64,000 bases of DNA from Butyricimonas virosa. Its GTDB lineage: Bacteria; Bacteroidota; Bacteroidia; Bacteroidales; Marinifilaceae. Made by a program: the position numbers and the translations under genes. Of the stretch, positions 17,720-26,890 are shown piece by piece. The stretch lies in NCBI RefSeq assembly GCF_025148635.1, contig NZ_CP102269.1, forward strand, positions 1,240,001 through 1,304,000, read 5' to 3'. The notes under the pieces were generated by a model, which made no database searches, was not told the DNA's origin, and worked only from the letters and a program-made list of their open reading frames with translations. Numbering within the stretch: position 1 is the stretch's first letter; each line of letters begins with the position of its first letter.

Positions 17720-19216
17720 ATGATGTGTGGGAGTTTCGTAGCGGATAACAGTAGGACGGTACAAGCGTTATGGCTAGTGTTAGCTAATATCTCGTCATTG
17801 TGCATGACATTGGTAATATCAGCTATTCTTAGCCGATATATGACTACTGTCGAGTATGGCACATATCGCCAGGTCATTTATATTTACTCGACTCTTTTGA
17901 TGATCTTTTCTTTTGGGCTTCCAGGCGCATATTCCTACTTTCTTGCACGTGTCCCGGTAGAAGAAGGGCAGGCGGTGATTCGCAAATTCAGCGTGTTATT
18001 CTGGGGACTTTCTTCCGTCTTTTCAGTCACTCTGTTCGTAGGAGCATCATGGATAGCTGAATTACTCGGTAACCCGTTGCTAACCGATAATTTGAAATAT
18101 TTTGCAATGACACCTTTGCTGTTGATGCAGGTATTGTGTGTCGAACACGTATTGACCGTGTACGGGATGACACATGTTGTGCTAGTGTACGCATTATTAA
18201 GTCGCATTCTCAGCGTACTTTGTTCTGTAATTCCCGTGATTTTTTTCAATACCGGGGTTCCCGGAGCCATAATCGGACTGACACTCGCTTCTTTCGGCTC
18301 ATTTCTCGTTGGTATGCGCCTCTTGACATTACCCTTTAAAGATGTAACACGAAGAAAAACGGATTTGACAACCGCAGATATATTGCGATTCTCGATGCCT
18401 GTGTTTTCTTCGAGTTTGTATGGATTTGTCATTGGATCCGCAAGCCAATTTTTCGTGAGCCGTTATCTTGGGGTTGAAAATTTCGCCATGTTCGCAAACG
18501 GTTATAGGGAACTTCCGATTGCTGGCATCGTGATTGGTGCCGTTGCCGGTATTCTACTACCGGAATTTTCCCGGATGACAAAGGGAGGTTCCGATAGTAA
18601 GCAATATCTAGTTCTTTGGAAAAACGTAGTACTCAAGTCCGCAGCGGTGATATATCCATTTTCCTTGTATTGTTGCATTTTTGCCCCGGAAATAATGGGA
18701 GTGTTATATGGAACCGTTTATCGAGAAGCTGCTGATTTATTCCGAATAGTCACGATAATAAATTTGGTGCGTATCGTGCCGTACGGACCGATAATGTTCG
18801 CATTAGGCAAAGGCAAAATATTTGCCAAGGCCCATTTGGTCACGGCGCTACTATTGCTTGGACTTGATTTTCTTTGCGTTACCTTTTTCCCGTCTTTATC
18901 CGCAATCGCTATCATTGCAACGACAACCACTGTCTTTTGTCTTGTGGTTTTAATGGTAAGTACGGCACGACTCCTGAACACCGGGCTCTCGAGATTAATG
19001 CCATGGAAGTCCATGTTCAAAATTCTGTCCGTGTCAACCTTCTCATGCTTTTTAGGGAGTTGTGCGGTAAATTTAATAGGAGTTACCCGTGATTTTCCGG
19101 CTCTCCTCTCGGGATTTTTAATATCGATTGTTATCTATCTACCTCTTTCATATATCGCAGGGATTAATTATGCGAGGCTGTTGAAACCATTGGTGTCAAC
19201 AAATCAACGAAAATGA
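17720..19216 (+). CDS. Oligosaccharide flippase (Wzx-like, MATE/MOP superfamily)
   Basis: 498-residue integral membrane protein with about 12-14 hydrophobic segments. The polysaccharide-flippase pattern is clear near the N-terminus (ISAILSRYMTTVEYGTYRQV) and in the centre (ASQFFVSRYLGVENFAMFANGYRELP). It would move lipid-linked glycans across the inner membrane. Its stop overlaps the start of the glycosyltransferase gene by 4 bp (ATGA), so they form a two-gene operon. No other capsule or O-antigen genes lie nearby, so this is a small stand-alone cassette. The donor glycan is unknown. Confidence 0.85.
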   Translation: MMCGSFVADNSRTVQALWLVLANISSLCMTLVISAILSRYMTTVEYGTYRQVIYIYSTLLMIFSFGLPGAYSYFLARVPVEEGQAVIRKFSVLFWGLSSVFSVTLFVGASWIAELLGNPLLTDNLKYFAMTPLLLMQVLCVEHVLTVYGMTHVVLVYALLSRILSVLCSVIPVIFFNTGVPGAIIGLTLASFGSFLVGMRLLTLPFKDVTRRKTDLTTADILRFSMPVFSSSLYGFVIGSASQFFVSRYLGVENFAMFANGYRELPIAGIVIGAVAGILLPEFSRMTKGGSDSKQYLVLWKNVVLKSAAVIYPFSLYCCIFAPEIMGVLYGTVYREAADLFRIVTIINLVRIVPYGPIMFALGKGKIFAKAHLVTALLLLGLDFLCVTFFPSLSAIAIIATTTTVFCLVVLMVSTARLLNTGLSRLMPWKSMFKILSVSTFSCFLGSCAVNLIGVTRDFPALLSGFLISIVIYLPLSYIAGINYARLLKPLVSTNQRK

Positions 19217-20413
19217 AATTGACTATGAACGTTCTAATTATTACTCGGAATTTTTATCCTTACAATAATATTGGCTCTTTTCGTATTAACTCGTTCGCTA
19301 AATATTTTCGAAAGGCAGGGAATTCTGTAACGGTCGTGGCAGAAGGTGAACGAGATGAGGCTATCACCTGGAATGGTTGTGATATACATTACATCAAAGA
19401 CCCGATAATGACCCCAAAGTATCTTCATAATTTGGAACAAAAGAATAAAAAATGGACCCTAAGGCGTGTGATTAGAGCATTAGAATCGAGAATATTTTTG
19501 GGTGGACCATGTATTTGGCGAGCCAAAACCTGTAAAAAGGTAGAGGAATTATTTCAAAAGAATAATTTTGACGTGGTATTGAGTTCTTACGGGCCTTTGA
19601 CTCCTCACGCACTCGTGATGAAAGTATTAAAAAAGAGATACAAATTCTTTTGGGTCGCCGATATGCGGGACGAAATGTCAAAACTTCCTTACTATTCTAA
19701 AATACACACAAAACGACTTGCATTTTATGAACGTAACATTCTCGAGAAAGCGGATTTAGTATTGTCCGTGTCGAAGCCTCTTATTGATGATTTTAAGACA
19801 ATGTGTTCACATGATCGATTCTTGGAAGTAAGAAACGGATATGATTACGAGGAATGTTATGAAGTGAATTTCCAGCCCCAATTCACGATGGGGTATATCG
19901 GTCGGTTTTACTGGATGGCTACTCCTGATAATTTTTTAAGGCCTTTTCGGAATTGATCGAAGAGGGCAGGCTCCCCGAAAATAGCAAGATTAAAATTGTA
20001 GGGAATTTCAAAAAACTCGATGTGCCTGACAGGATATCGTCGAACGTGATTCAATGTAAGAATGTTCCCCATGAAGAGGCGATCAAAATATCCCTCACAG
20101 AAGTTGATACACTTCTGATGATGTATCAATCCGGACGAAAAGGAGTGTATTCTGGTAAATTGTTCGATTATCTTGCCACGAATAAACCTATTTTAGCTTT
20201 ATACGATCCCAATGATGTGGTTGCCCCATTAGATTTATCGTTGACGATGCTGACAAAGAGGGGATTAAAAATATGATCATGAAATGTTATCAGATATGGA
20301 AAAATAAGGAGATACTTCCACGAGATTGGGACAAAATAAAACAATACTCTCGTCGCAACCAAGTCCAAATCCTTCTTGACTATTTGTCTAATAATCTGGC
20401 AACGTCCGGATAA
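19213..20413 (+). pseudogene. Glycosyltransferase (GT4-like), two frameshifts
   Basis: The gene begins normally (MNVLIITRNFYPYNNIGSFR), and a glycosyltransferase reading continues across three frames. The first break is near 19940: after TPDNF the frame is lost, and one more T in the 6-T run at about 19931-19936 would restore FFKAFSELIEEGR. The second is near 20221-20225: one more C in the CCCC run would restore VVAPIRFIVDDADKEG, which then runs open to the TAA at 20411-20413. The repaired protein would be about 400 residues, with an N-terminal GT-B half and a C-terminal half containing GKLFDYLATNKPILAL. Both lesions are single-base deletions in homopolymers, so sequencing error is possible. 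Confidence 0.8.
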
Positions 20414-20529
20414 TATTCACAATTTCAATTTTAGACGGTATCAAATATATAAATTTATCATCTCGTATAACTTTTGGGAAACTTATTACACTTACCATCC
20501 GTTTAATACATAAATCAAAAAAAATAGAA

Positions 20530-21567
20530 ATGAAAATATTATTTATTGCAACGTTATTAATAGCAGGAATGCTGACAACATACACCCAGGCTTGTACCCG
20601 TGTGGTATACCTCGGTAAAAATGGAATGGTAGTAACAGGTCGAACCATGGACTGGAAAGAAGATTTAAAATCTAATATTTACGTGTTCCCCAGAGGAATC
20701 GAGAGAGCGGGGGCGGACAAGGGGAACACGATTCATTGGAAATCCAAATATGGAAGTGTCATTACGGCGGGATACGACATCGGTACTTCCGACGGGATGA
20801 ATGAAAAAGGTTTGGTGGCCAATCTCCTATACCTGACAGAATCCGATTATTACCGTCCGAACGACACTCGTCCGGCTATGGGAATCAGTATTTGGACCCA
20901 GTATGTACTTGATAATTTTGCAACCGTGGATGAGGCCGTAAAGGAGTTAAGCAAAGAGACATTCCGGATAGACGCACCAGATATGCCGAACGGGGCGAAA
21001 TCAACTTTACACTTGGCCATTTCTGACGCATCAGGGAATAGCGCCATATTTGAATATATCAAGGGAAAACTCATCATACACGAGGGGAAAGAGTATCAAG
21101 TCATGACAAACTCTCCTTCTTACGAACAACAAATCACGCTAAATAATTACTGGCAACAAATCGGTGGCCTGGTAATGTTACCTGGAACCAACCGGGCAGC
21201 AGACCGTTTTGTCAGGGCATCATTTTACATCAATGTTATCCCACAGACAGACAATCAACGAGAAGCAGTAGCTGGAGTTTTTAGCGTTATACGCAATGTA
21301 TCGGTTCCTCTTGGGATTTCCACCCCGGCACAGCCTAATATCTCTTCCACCCGATGGAGAACGGTCGCTGACCAAAAGAATAAAGTATATTTCTTTGAAT
21401 CCACGATGACACCCAATGTATTCTGGATTAACATGAAAGACCTAGACTTTTCAGAGGGTGCATCTGTCAAGAAACTAAACCTTGCAAACGGAGAAACTTA
21501 CGCAGGAAATGCGGCCAAGGATATGGTAAACAGCCCCTCGTTCAAATTCCTGTTCGAAGTGATATAA
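20530..21567 (+). CDS. Choloylglycine hydrolase/penicillin V acylase-family amidase
   Basis: 345-residue Ntn-hydrolase of the linear amide C-N hydrolase family. The signal peptide (residues 1-21, ending YTQA) precedes Cys22, which would become the N-terminal nucleophile after cleavage. Other expected active-site residues are present: R38 and D41 (TGRTMDW), N194 (MTNSPSYEQQ) and R229 (DRFVRAS). Members cleave conjugated bile acids or penicillin V. The sequence cannot say which is preferred. It has its own intergenic region upstream and no operon partner. Export to the periplasm is expected. Confidence 0.9.
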   Translation: MKILFIATLLIAGMLTTYTQACTRVVYLGKNGMVVTGRTMDWKEDLKSNIYVFPRGIERAGADKGNTIHWKSKYGSVITAGYDIGTSDGMNEKGLVANLLYLTESDYYRPNDTRPAMGISIWTQYVLDNFATVDEAVKELSKETFRIDAPDMPNGAKSTLHLAISDASGNSAIFEYIKGKLIIHEGKEYQVMTNSPSYEQQITLNNYWQQIGGLVMLPGTNRAADRFVRASFYINVIPQTDNQREAVAGVFSVIRNVSVPLGISTPAQPNISSTRWRTVADQKNKVYFFESTMTPNVFWINMKDLDFSEGASVKKLNLANGETYAGNAAKDMVNSPSFKFLFEVI

Positions 21568-21570
21568 AAG

Positions 21571-21825
21571 GAATGATCTGATTTGATAAAGTCCATGAGG
21601 TTTGAGACGATCCCCGTTTTTCATGACTTGTCCCTTGCCCAGTTTCTCCCGGGAAGAGGCATTCGTGATCAAGAGCATCCCTTCTTTTTCTACCACCGAA
21701 ATGGCTTTTGGATCCAGATGATCGCCATGTTCGCAGGTAATCAAGATGATTTTAATGGTAACAACCATCAGATCGTAAACTTACGTCCGATCTACACCCA
21801 AAGTTATGAATTATTTCTCAATAAT
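21571..21825 (-). pseudogene. Remnant of a metallo-beta-lactamase-fold hydrolase
   Basis: The minus strand from about 21768 to 21590 reads ILITCEHGDHLDPKAI followed by LLITNASSREKLGKGQ and VMKNGD. This is the metal-binding core of MBL-fold hydrolases (normally LITHEHGDHLD). The first His of the HxHxDH motif is a Cys here. Sequence upstream of the core contains a stop in frame, and downstream the match fades by 21580, so both ends of the gene are missing. It is probably the scar of a deletion beside the C-N hydrolase gene. Confidence 0.6.
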
Positions 21826-22788
21826 TTATAACATCGAAACCAATTCACGTTGTTTTCGAAAGAAATGAATACGCTGCAAATCACCACTTTCCGAGATTAA
21901 AGTAGAAAAACGTTTCAACGACGAAATCCAATTCTTCACGCTATCAAACGTCTTGTCATCTAAAGATGCCACGGAATTCAAGGTAAAAGCTTTGATCAAT
22001 GAAAGTTTACATTTCTGAGTTAAAATATACGAGTAGGTCGTGTCAAAATTAATATTGGATATGTAGAAATTTATCCTGTGCCCGTTATCAAATTTTCCCC
22101 GAGCTGCAAGCCGTTCCGTGTAATCCAAAAGGCGATACAATTCCTCCTTTAACTCATGCACATCATTATCAGAAATCAAGTTCACGCTCGAAAAATATTT
22201 AATGTCATTGATTAAATACATGAAGATCATGTTATCGAAGATAAAACAGGAATCTTTTATCCGCTGGGTTTCCGTGATAAAATTTCTTTGAATTTGTACC
22301 ATGCGATCCGGAATAACAATCTCATGTAATGGCTGCACGGAATCCAGACCATCATGTTGGGCTTTCCACTTGAACAAATAAAACCGTGTTAGGTATTTAT
22401 ATTTCAAATAGAGTGCCTGTGGGAGAATATTGGTAGACGAAGCCGCCTCCGAATACGTATTCGGTTCTATCGAACGGAAAACATCTACAAAATTATCCAT
22501 CATGTCAAGATCTATTTCCAACGGATTGATAAATTCTGTCAATTTCAACTGGAAAGGCCGACTTTTAGGCGAAACCGACTCCAATAATCCATCAATCGAA
22601 ATATTCATCTCTTTAGAAATTTGGGCTGTCTCCAACAAGGTAAATGGGACATCCCCACGCAAACGCCGATAAATAGCCTCTTTACCGATACACAACAAAT
22701 TCCCCAATACACTTGCCAAATTCTCTTCATAAGGGAGTTTCTCCCGGATTGCTTTCAATAAATTATCATGTAAAACTTCCTGTTTCAT
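21826..22788 (-). CDS. Putative HTH-type regulator
   Basis: About 320 residues. The N-terminal ~70 residues look like a helix-turn-helix of the kind seen in many Bacteroidota regulators (LASVLGNLLCIGKEAIYRRLRGDVPFTLLETAQISKEM). A long, mostly helical C-terminal part with no recognised catalytic motif follows. The ATG at 22788 (MKQEVLHDN) is chosen as start; ATGs at 22812 and 22851 are also in frame. It is monocistronic. The target is unknown; the bile-acid-type hydrolase and the cstA gene are its neighbours. Confidence 0.65.
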   Translation of the reverse strand: MKQEVLHDNLLKAIREKLPYEENLASVLGNLLCIGKEAIYRRLRGDVPFTLLETAQISKEMNISIDGLLESVSPKSRPFQLKLTEFINPLEIDLDMMDNFVDVFRSIEPNTYSEAASSTNILPQALYLKYKYLTRFYLFKWKAQHDGLDSVQPLHEIVIPDRMVQIQRNFITETQRIKDSCFIFDNMIFMYLINDIKYFSSVNLISDNDVHELKEELYRLLDYTERLAARGKFDNGHRINFYISNINFDTTYSYILTQKCKLSLIKAFTLNSVASLDDKTFDSVKNWISSLKRFSTLISESGDLQRIHFFRKQRELVSML

Positions 22789-22851
22789 TTCATGTCGCTT
22801 TTTAATCATCATTATAATCGTAAAGCAATCAAATCTCCACCATGTTATCAA

Positions 22852-23228
22852 AAAACGTTCAGGATTTTTGCCGATTAGTATACACTCCTCTCTGGATAGA
22901 CATTTCGGACGAAAACGTATAGAAATGTTTTCTTATTGCCTCGACTAAGATATATTTTTTTCTAAATAAATGCAAATACATTTTCCCTCCCACGAAATAA
23001 AAAAAATGATTTTATACAAAATAACCTTCAAAATAATTTTATAAAAACAAGAAGTTTTTTCACTTAACAAAGCTCTCATCGCATTTTGTTTCAAAAATCG
23101 AATTAACGCAAACCCATAGAATTCAATATTTTCAAAATTAGATACAAAAACATCCCGACCATATCTATTTAGAAACGTTACAGATAAAAATCAACCCGGA
23201 TTTCTATTCGAATTCACAATCCTCTATC
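22852..23228. other. AT-rich intergenic stretch
   Basis: No open reading frame, repeat or clear hairpin was found in this stretch. It precedes the TAATTTTG box and the structured-RNA candidate. Confidence 0.5.
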
Positions 23229-23236
23229 TAATTTTG
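23229..23236 (+). promoter_or_regulatory. Possible -7 box for the structured RNA
   Basis: TAATTTTG matches TAnnTTTG. Transcription from here would begin near 23243 and run through the base-paired region to the hairpin ending at 23459. No convincing -33 element is visible. Confidence 0.4.
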
Positions 23237-23300
23237 TTACAAACAAACGTCTAACGAAAAACACATTAATTTACATAACAATGATTAGTTATATCATCTA

Positions 23301-23475
23301 CGGCCACATCCAATTCCACATCCAGAAATAATCCGGAATGTCAGACAGGGAATCTGTTCCTATTTTCCCTGTAAAACGGATTATACCAATATCGTGTCCC
23401 TGGCCGGGCGATCAGCTCCAGAGCAACCTCAACACCTACACACAGCCTGACTGATCGCCATTTCTTTTTTCATTT
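23301..23475 (+). ncRNA. Candidate structured non-coding RNA or long leader
   Basis: Three nested perfect stems form a rod: CGGCCA (23301-23306) with TGGCCG (23401-23406), TAATCCG (23329-23335) with CGGATTA (23377-23383), and ACAGGGAA (23345-23352) with TTCCCTGT (23365-23372). Directly adjoining is a 9-bp stem GGCGATCAG (23407-23415) with CTGATCGCC (23451-23459), followed by the U-rich ATTTCTTTTTTCATTTTC. The region is clearly richer in G+C than its surroundings and has no coding potential. It could be a free small RNA ending at the last hairpin, or a regulatory leader of the CstA gene. I do not recognise a named family. Confidence 0.5.
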
Positions 23476-23504
23476 TCAGGAATTATAATATACTACATTT
23501 TTTA

Positions 23505-23512
23505 TAACTTTG
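23505..23512 (+). promoter_or_regulatory. -7 box of the cstA-like gene
   Basis: TAACTTTG matches TAnnTTTG exactly and ends 24 nt before the ATG at 23537. Confidence 0.6.
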
Positions 23513-23536
23513 TGATCATGCAAAAATTCCAAGCAA

Positions 23537-24970
23537 ATGCTAACATTTATTATCTCTATCGGTCTATTAATCGTCGCTTATTTTACCTACGGTAAATTTG
23601 TTGAACGATTTTTCGGAGCCTCATCCACAATTGCGACTCCGGTGAAACGCCTGGCAGACGGGGTGGATTATCACGAGCTTAAACCTTGGCGTATTTTCGT
23701 TATCCAGTTTTTAAACATCGCTGGCCTAGGACCTATTTTCGGGGCTATACTAGGAGCGGCTTACGGTCCGATGGCTTACATATGGATCGTAATCGGTTGT
23801 ATTTTCATGGGAGCGACTCACGACTATTTTTCCGGCATGCTTTCTATCCGCCACGACGGAACAAGCCTACCTGATATTGTCGGGAAATATCTCGGGAACA
23901 ATGTGCGCAAATTCATGACGTTTTTTACGGGATTTTTATTACTGGCCGTGGGAGTTTCTTTCGTGAACGGACCGGCAGATTTACTCGGTAACCTGACAAA
24001 CATGAGTATGACGCCCTGGCTATATGTTATCTTTGCCTACTATATTCTAGCCACGTTACTCCCCATTGATAAAATTATCGGTAAAATCTACCCTTTTATG
24101 GGATTGGCCTTAATATTCATGGCCGTGGCCGTGGGAAGTTATCTACTTTACGGGGGATTTTCCGGGAAACTTTATATTGAAGAATTAACCTTCGACACGA
24201 TGAAAAATATGCACGCAGACCCGGCAAACAATATTCTTTTCCCGATGTTATTCATCGTGATCTCCTGCGGTGCCATTTCCGGGTTCCATGCCACGCAATC
24301 CCCCATGATGGCACGTTGTATGACAGATGAAAAATACGGGCGTCCCATCTTTTACGGAGCCATGATTTCAGAGGGGATCGTGGCCATGATCTGGGCTACC
24401 GCAGCCATGGCATATTTCGGGGGTGCAGAAGGCCTGAATGCCGCCGCCACGGCAGGAAAAACTCCCGCTATAATCGTGGATGCGATCTGCAATTCATGGT
24501 TAGGACGTTTTGGAGCGATTATCGCCATTATCGGGGTTGTTGTTTGCCCGATTACATCCGGAGACACAGCATTCCGTAGTATGCGGTTGATCATTGCCGA
24601 TGCTTTAAAATTCAACCAGAAACCAATCAAAAATCGTCTCATCGTTTCTATCCCGATATTCATCATCGCCTATTTACTCTGCAACGTGGATTTCTCCACG
24701 ATATGGAAATACGTGGGGATCGGGAATCAGGTATTAGCAACCATCACGTTATGGACGGCTGCCACCTATCTGGCTAAAAACGGGAAAGCGCATTGGATGA
24801 TGTCCATCCCTGCCACGTTTTTAAGTATCGTGTGTACGACCTATTTCTTGATTGCCCCTTATAAAGTGGGCGGCTTATATCTCTCCCCTTCTATCGGTTA
24901 CCCGATAGGAGCAATCGTGGGTATCGGCCTTTTCGTTCTGTTTTTCACGAAAATCACTAAAAACAAATAA
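23537..24970 (+). CDS. cstA: CstA-family transporter (carbon starvation protein)
   Basis: 477-residue integral membrane protein with about 13 hydrophobic segments, a compact member of the CstA family. Typical sequence is present: FLNIAGLGPIFGAILGAAYG, GATHDYFSGMLSIRHDG, and PITSGDTAFRSMRLIIADA. Known members take up pyruvate or peptides under carbon limitation; the substrate here is not shown. It follows a structured RNA candidate and a TAACTTTG box, and ends before a strong bidirectional terminator, so it is monocistronic. An ATG at 23518 is out of frame. Confidence 0.92.
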   Translation: MLTFIISIGLLIVAYFTYGKFVERFFGASSTIATPVKRLADGVDYHELKPWRIFVIQFLNIAGLGPIFGAILGAAYGPMAYIWIVIGCIFMGATHDYFSGMLSIRHDGTSLPDIVGKYLGNNVRKFMTFFTGFLLLAVGVSFVNGPADLLGNLTNMSMTPWLYVIFAYYILATLLPIDKIIGKIYPFMGLALIFMAVAVGSYLLYGGFSGKLYIEELTFDTMKNMHADPANNILFPMLFIVISCGAISGFHATQSPMMARCMTDEKYGRPIFYGAMISEGIVAMIWATAAMAYFGGAEGLNAAATAGKTPAIIVDAICNSWLGRFGAIIAIIGVVVCPITSGDTAFRSMRLIIADALKFNQKPIKNRLIVSIPIFIIAYLLCNVDFSTIWKYVGIGNQVLATITLWTAATYLAKNGKAHWMMSIPATFLSIVCTTYFLIAPYKVGGLYLSPSIGYPIGAIVGIGLFVLFFTKITKNK

Positions 24971-24971
24971 A

Positions 24972-24998
24972 AAAGCCGCTCTTCACGGGAGCGGCTTT
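24972..24998. terminator. Bidirectional terminator between cstA and locus 2
   Basis: AAAGCCGCTC (24972-24981) pairs perfectly with GAGCGGCTTT (24989-24998) around a 7-nt loop. It starts one base after the cstA stop and lies 21 bp beyond the last stop of the opposing locus 2 operon. Confidence 0.9.
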
Positions 24999-25019
24999 CA
25001 TCACACAAAGAAAACATTA

Positions 25020-26243
25020 TCAATTCATTCGAATAGCTCTAACTGCTTTTCCCCCACTTCTCTTCTCTCCCTCTTTATTATATTTCTCTTCTTCCATTTT
25101 GGCCTTGTCTGCTCCAAGCGTATCCCCATTTTTGGTCAACAAGCGAGCTTTAGAATTCATCAAATTAGCTTTGGCAAAATAATCTTTTGTCTGAGCACAT
25201 CTAGTATCGATCCAATCGATTCCTTCCTGTACAAGAGCCTTATCGTCACAACCCGTCAAAGCTTCGATGTTATTTTGGAAATACATCTGGTCCTCACCAT
25301 TCCTGAACACGTTGTATTTGAATGCCTCACGCATACTATTCAGCATTCCTTTATAATCACCTTTTCGAACATACTCGGCAGTGTATAAACCGGCCAAAGC
25401 ACCCGGGATAAAAGCATAATCCAAAGATTGAAGTAATTTAACCAACTCGGCATTTCTAGCCTCGTTAAATTCCCCATTTCCCGAACGCCAATACATGATT
25501 TCAGCCACGGCCCCCTTTATCGAATTTTCCAATTTATAGTCAACCACTTCTTTACCAGCCACTTCATAGAAACGCCCGATATTTGCAATCACTTGACGTA
25601 TAGGTTTTGATAACGGATCGCTCACGTTCTTTTTAATCAACTCCCAATTATCCTTGGTCACAATCTCGTCATCCGACAAAGCATTCAAATATTCAGCAGC
25701 AACAGCCCCTTGCTTCTCCTGCATGTAAGCCGAGGATAACGCAGTCAAATAACGACTTAATAAATCCGTAGTCCGCTCCCCGGCCTCGTACCGCTTTGTT
25801 AGACCACTCAAATTGTTTTGTGGATCTTTTGCGATCTTTCCTCCTTCCATTAACCACTCGGCAGAACCAGCCCCAACCATCTTATGAACCACCTGCTGCG
25901 TATTCGGGTCCACGAAAACCAAAGTTGGAAAAGCCTTCACTTCAAATTTATCTTTCAACATCACGCCATCCGCATCCTTTTCCATATCATACTTCACGTT
26001 CACGAAATCCGCATTAAACTGATTCCCCACATCCTCACGGGTAAACACCTGTGAGGATAACATCTTACAAGGCCCGCACCAAGAAGTGTAACAATCGATA
26101 AATATCAACTTCTTCTCTTTCTTAGCCTTTTTCAAAACTTTCTTCCATTCTTTCGTCTGTTCGAAAGTAATCCCCTTGCTTTGAGCCTCTGCGCCCCAAA
26201 CAATCCCGGCCATCAAAACGATTAATACAAATAATTTCTTCAT
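25020..26243 (-). CDS. Exported thioredoxin-family protein with helical C-terminus (locus 2)
   Basis: 407-residue exported protein. The signal peptide ends near AEAQS. A thioredoxin_7-type domain follows, with CGPC in FIDCYTSWCGPCKMLSSQVF and a cis-proline at VKAFPTLVF. The remaining ~270 residues are helical and look TPR-like, ending in a basic tail. The active-site stretch is nearly identical to those of the other thioredoxins of loci 1 and 2, so they are paralogues. The start is the ATG at 26243. Last gene of the locus 2 operon. A thiol-disulfide role in the periplasm is inferred. Confidence 0.87.
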   Translation of the reverse strand: MKKLFVLIVLMAGIVWGAEAQSKGITFEQTKEWKKVLKKAKKEKKLIFIDCYTSWCGPCKMLSSQVFTREDVGNQFNADFVNVKYDMEKDADGVMLKDKFEVKAFPTLVFVDPNTQQVVHKMVGAGSAEWLMEGGKIAKDPQNNLSGLTKRYEAGERTTDLLSRYLTALSSAYMQEKQGAVAAEYLNALSDDEIVTKDNWELIKKNVSDPLSKPIRQVIANIGRFYEVAGKEVVDYKLENSIKGAVAEIMYWRSGNGEFNEARNAELVKLLQSLDYAFIPGALAGLYTAEYVRKGDYKGMLNSMREAFKYNVFRNGEDQMYFQNNIEALTGCDDKALVQEGIDWIDTRCAQTKDYFAKANLMNSKARLLTKNGDTLGADKAKMEEEKYNKEGEKRSGGKAVRAIRMN

Positions 26244-26281
26244 TACATAAAACTTTAATTGAACATCCTCTCGTAATATCA

Positions 26282-26776
26282 CTATTTAAATTTTTTCTGC
26301 AAACTGGTAATAATCGTGTCGAACTCTTCGGTCATTCCTTTTTTGAATTCAGGCGAAAGTTCGTCAAACCCATTGTAAACAGACAACACGACCTCACATT
26401 TTTTGTCTCCTTTGGGATGAACTTCAAAAGCATAAACCCACTGTTTATCGTTCGTGTAATCCGATCGGATAACAAAATAACAAATCTTGAAGACATCATA
26501 ATCAATCACGCTGATATACTGACTCCTTTTTTTACCATCTTTCCCGGTCAACTCGATTTTAGCATTCAAAGCCTTCTCCTCGCAAGTAAATTCCTTCACG
26601 CCCGAAAACTTCTTGTAATTTGTCGGTTCCGAGATGTAATCCCACACTTTTTGAGCAGATGCTTTCAACACAATCTTTTTCTCGATAGCAGGCGGTATTT
26701 TTTTCGCTGCCGTCATTTGTGCCGAAGCCAACCCGGACATGCAACACATCAATACCAAACAAAGTAATATTCTCAT
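26282..26776 (-). CDS. Exported SRPBCC (START-like) protein (locus 2)
   Basis: 164 residues with a signal peptide (LMCCMSGLASAQ). The mature part looks like the SRPBCC/polyketide-cyclase-like fold: KIVLKASAQKVWDYISEPTNYKKF at the start and TEEFDTIITSLQKKF as the last helix. These proteins have a deep hydrophobic pocket for small ligands; an exported one is less usual. The start is the ATG at 26776, which gives the signal peptide; the frame extends upstream. It sits between two thioredoxin-type genes of the same operon. The ligand is unknown. Confidence 0.75.
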   Translation of the reverse strand: MRILLCLVLMCCMSGLASAQMTAAKKIPPAIEKKIVLKASAQKVWDYISEPTNYKKFSGVKEFTCEEKALNAKIELTGKDGKKRSQYISVIDYDVFKICYFVIRSDYTNDKQWVYAFEVHPKGDKKCEVVLSVYNGFDELSPEFKKGMTEEFDTIITSLQKKFK

Positions 26777-26890
26777 TTCCTTTACCGTTATATATTCTAA
26801 AAGAAATAGGGAGATGCATGCAAAGAACTGTGTGATAAGAAGAAGCATTTACTCCCAACCTTACACGCCATCCCCCCTGCCCCTTTTCTA

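Noticed and set aside
23301..23475. Naming the structured RNA as 6S RNA or a specific riboswitch
   Set aside because: Rod plus bubble alone is not diagnostic; no conserved signature sequence of a known class was found.
23518..23520. ATG upstream of the cstA start
   Set aside because: Out of frame with the CstA protein, which starts properly at 23537.
26559..26858. Second minus-strand frame overlapping the SRPBCC gene
   Set aside because: Frame-shifted shadow; the SRPBCC frame has a signal peptide and recognisable fold pattern.
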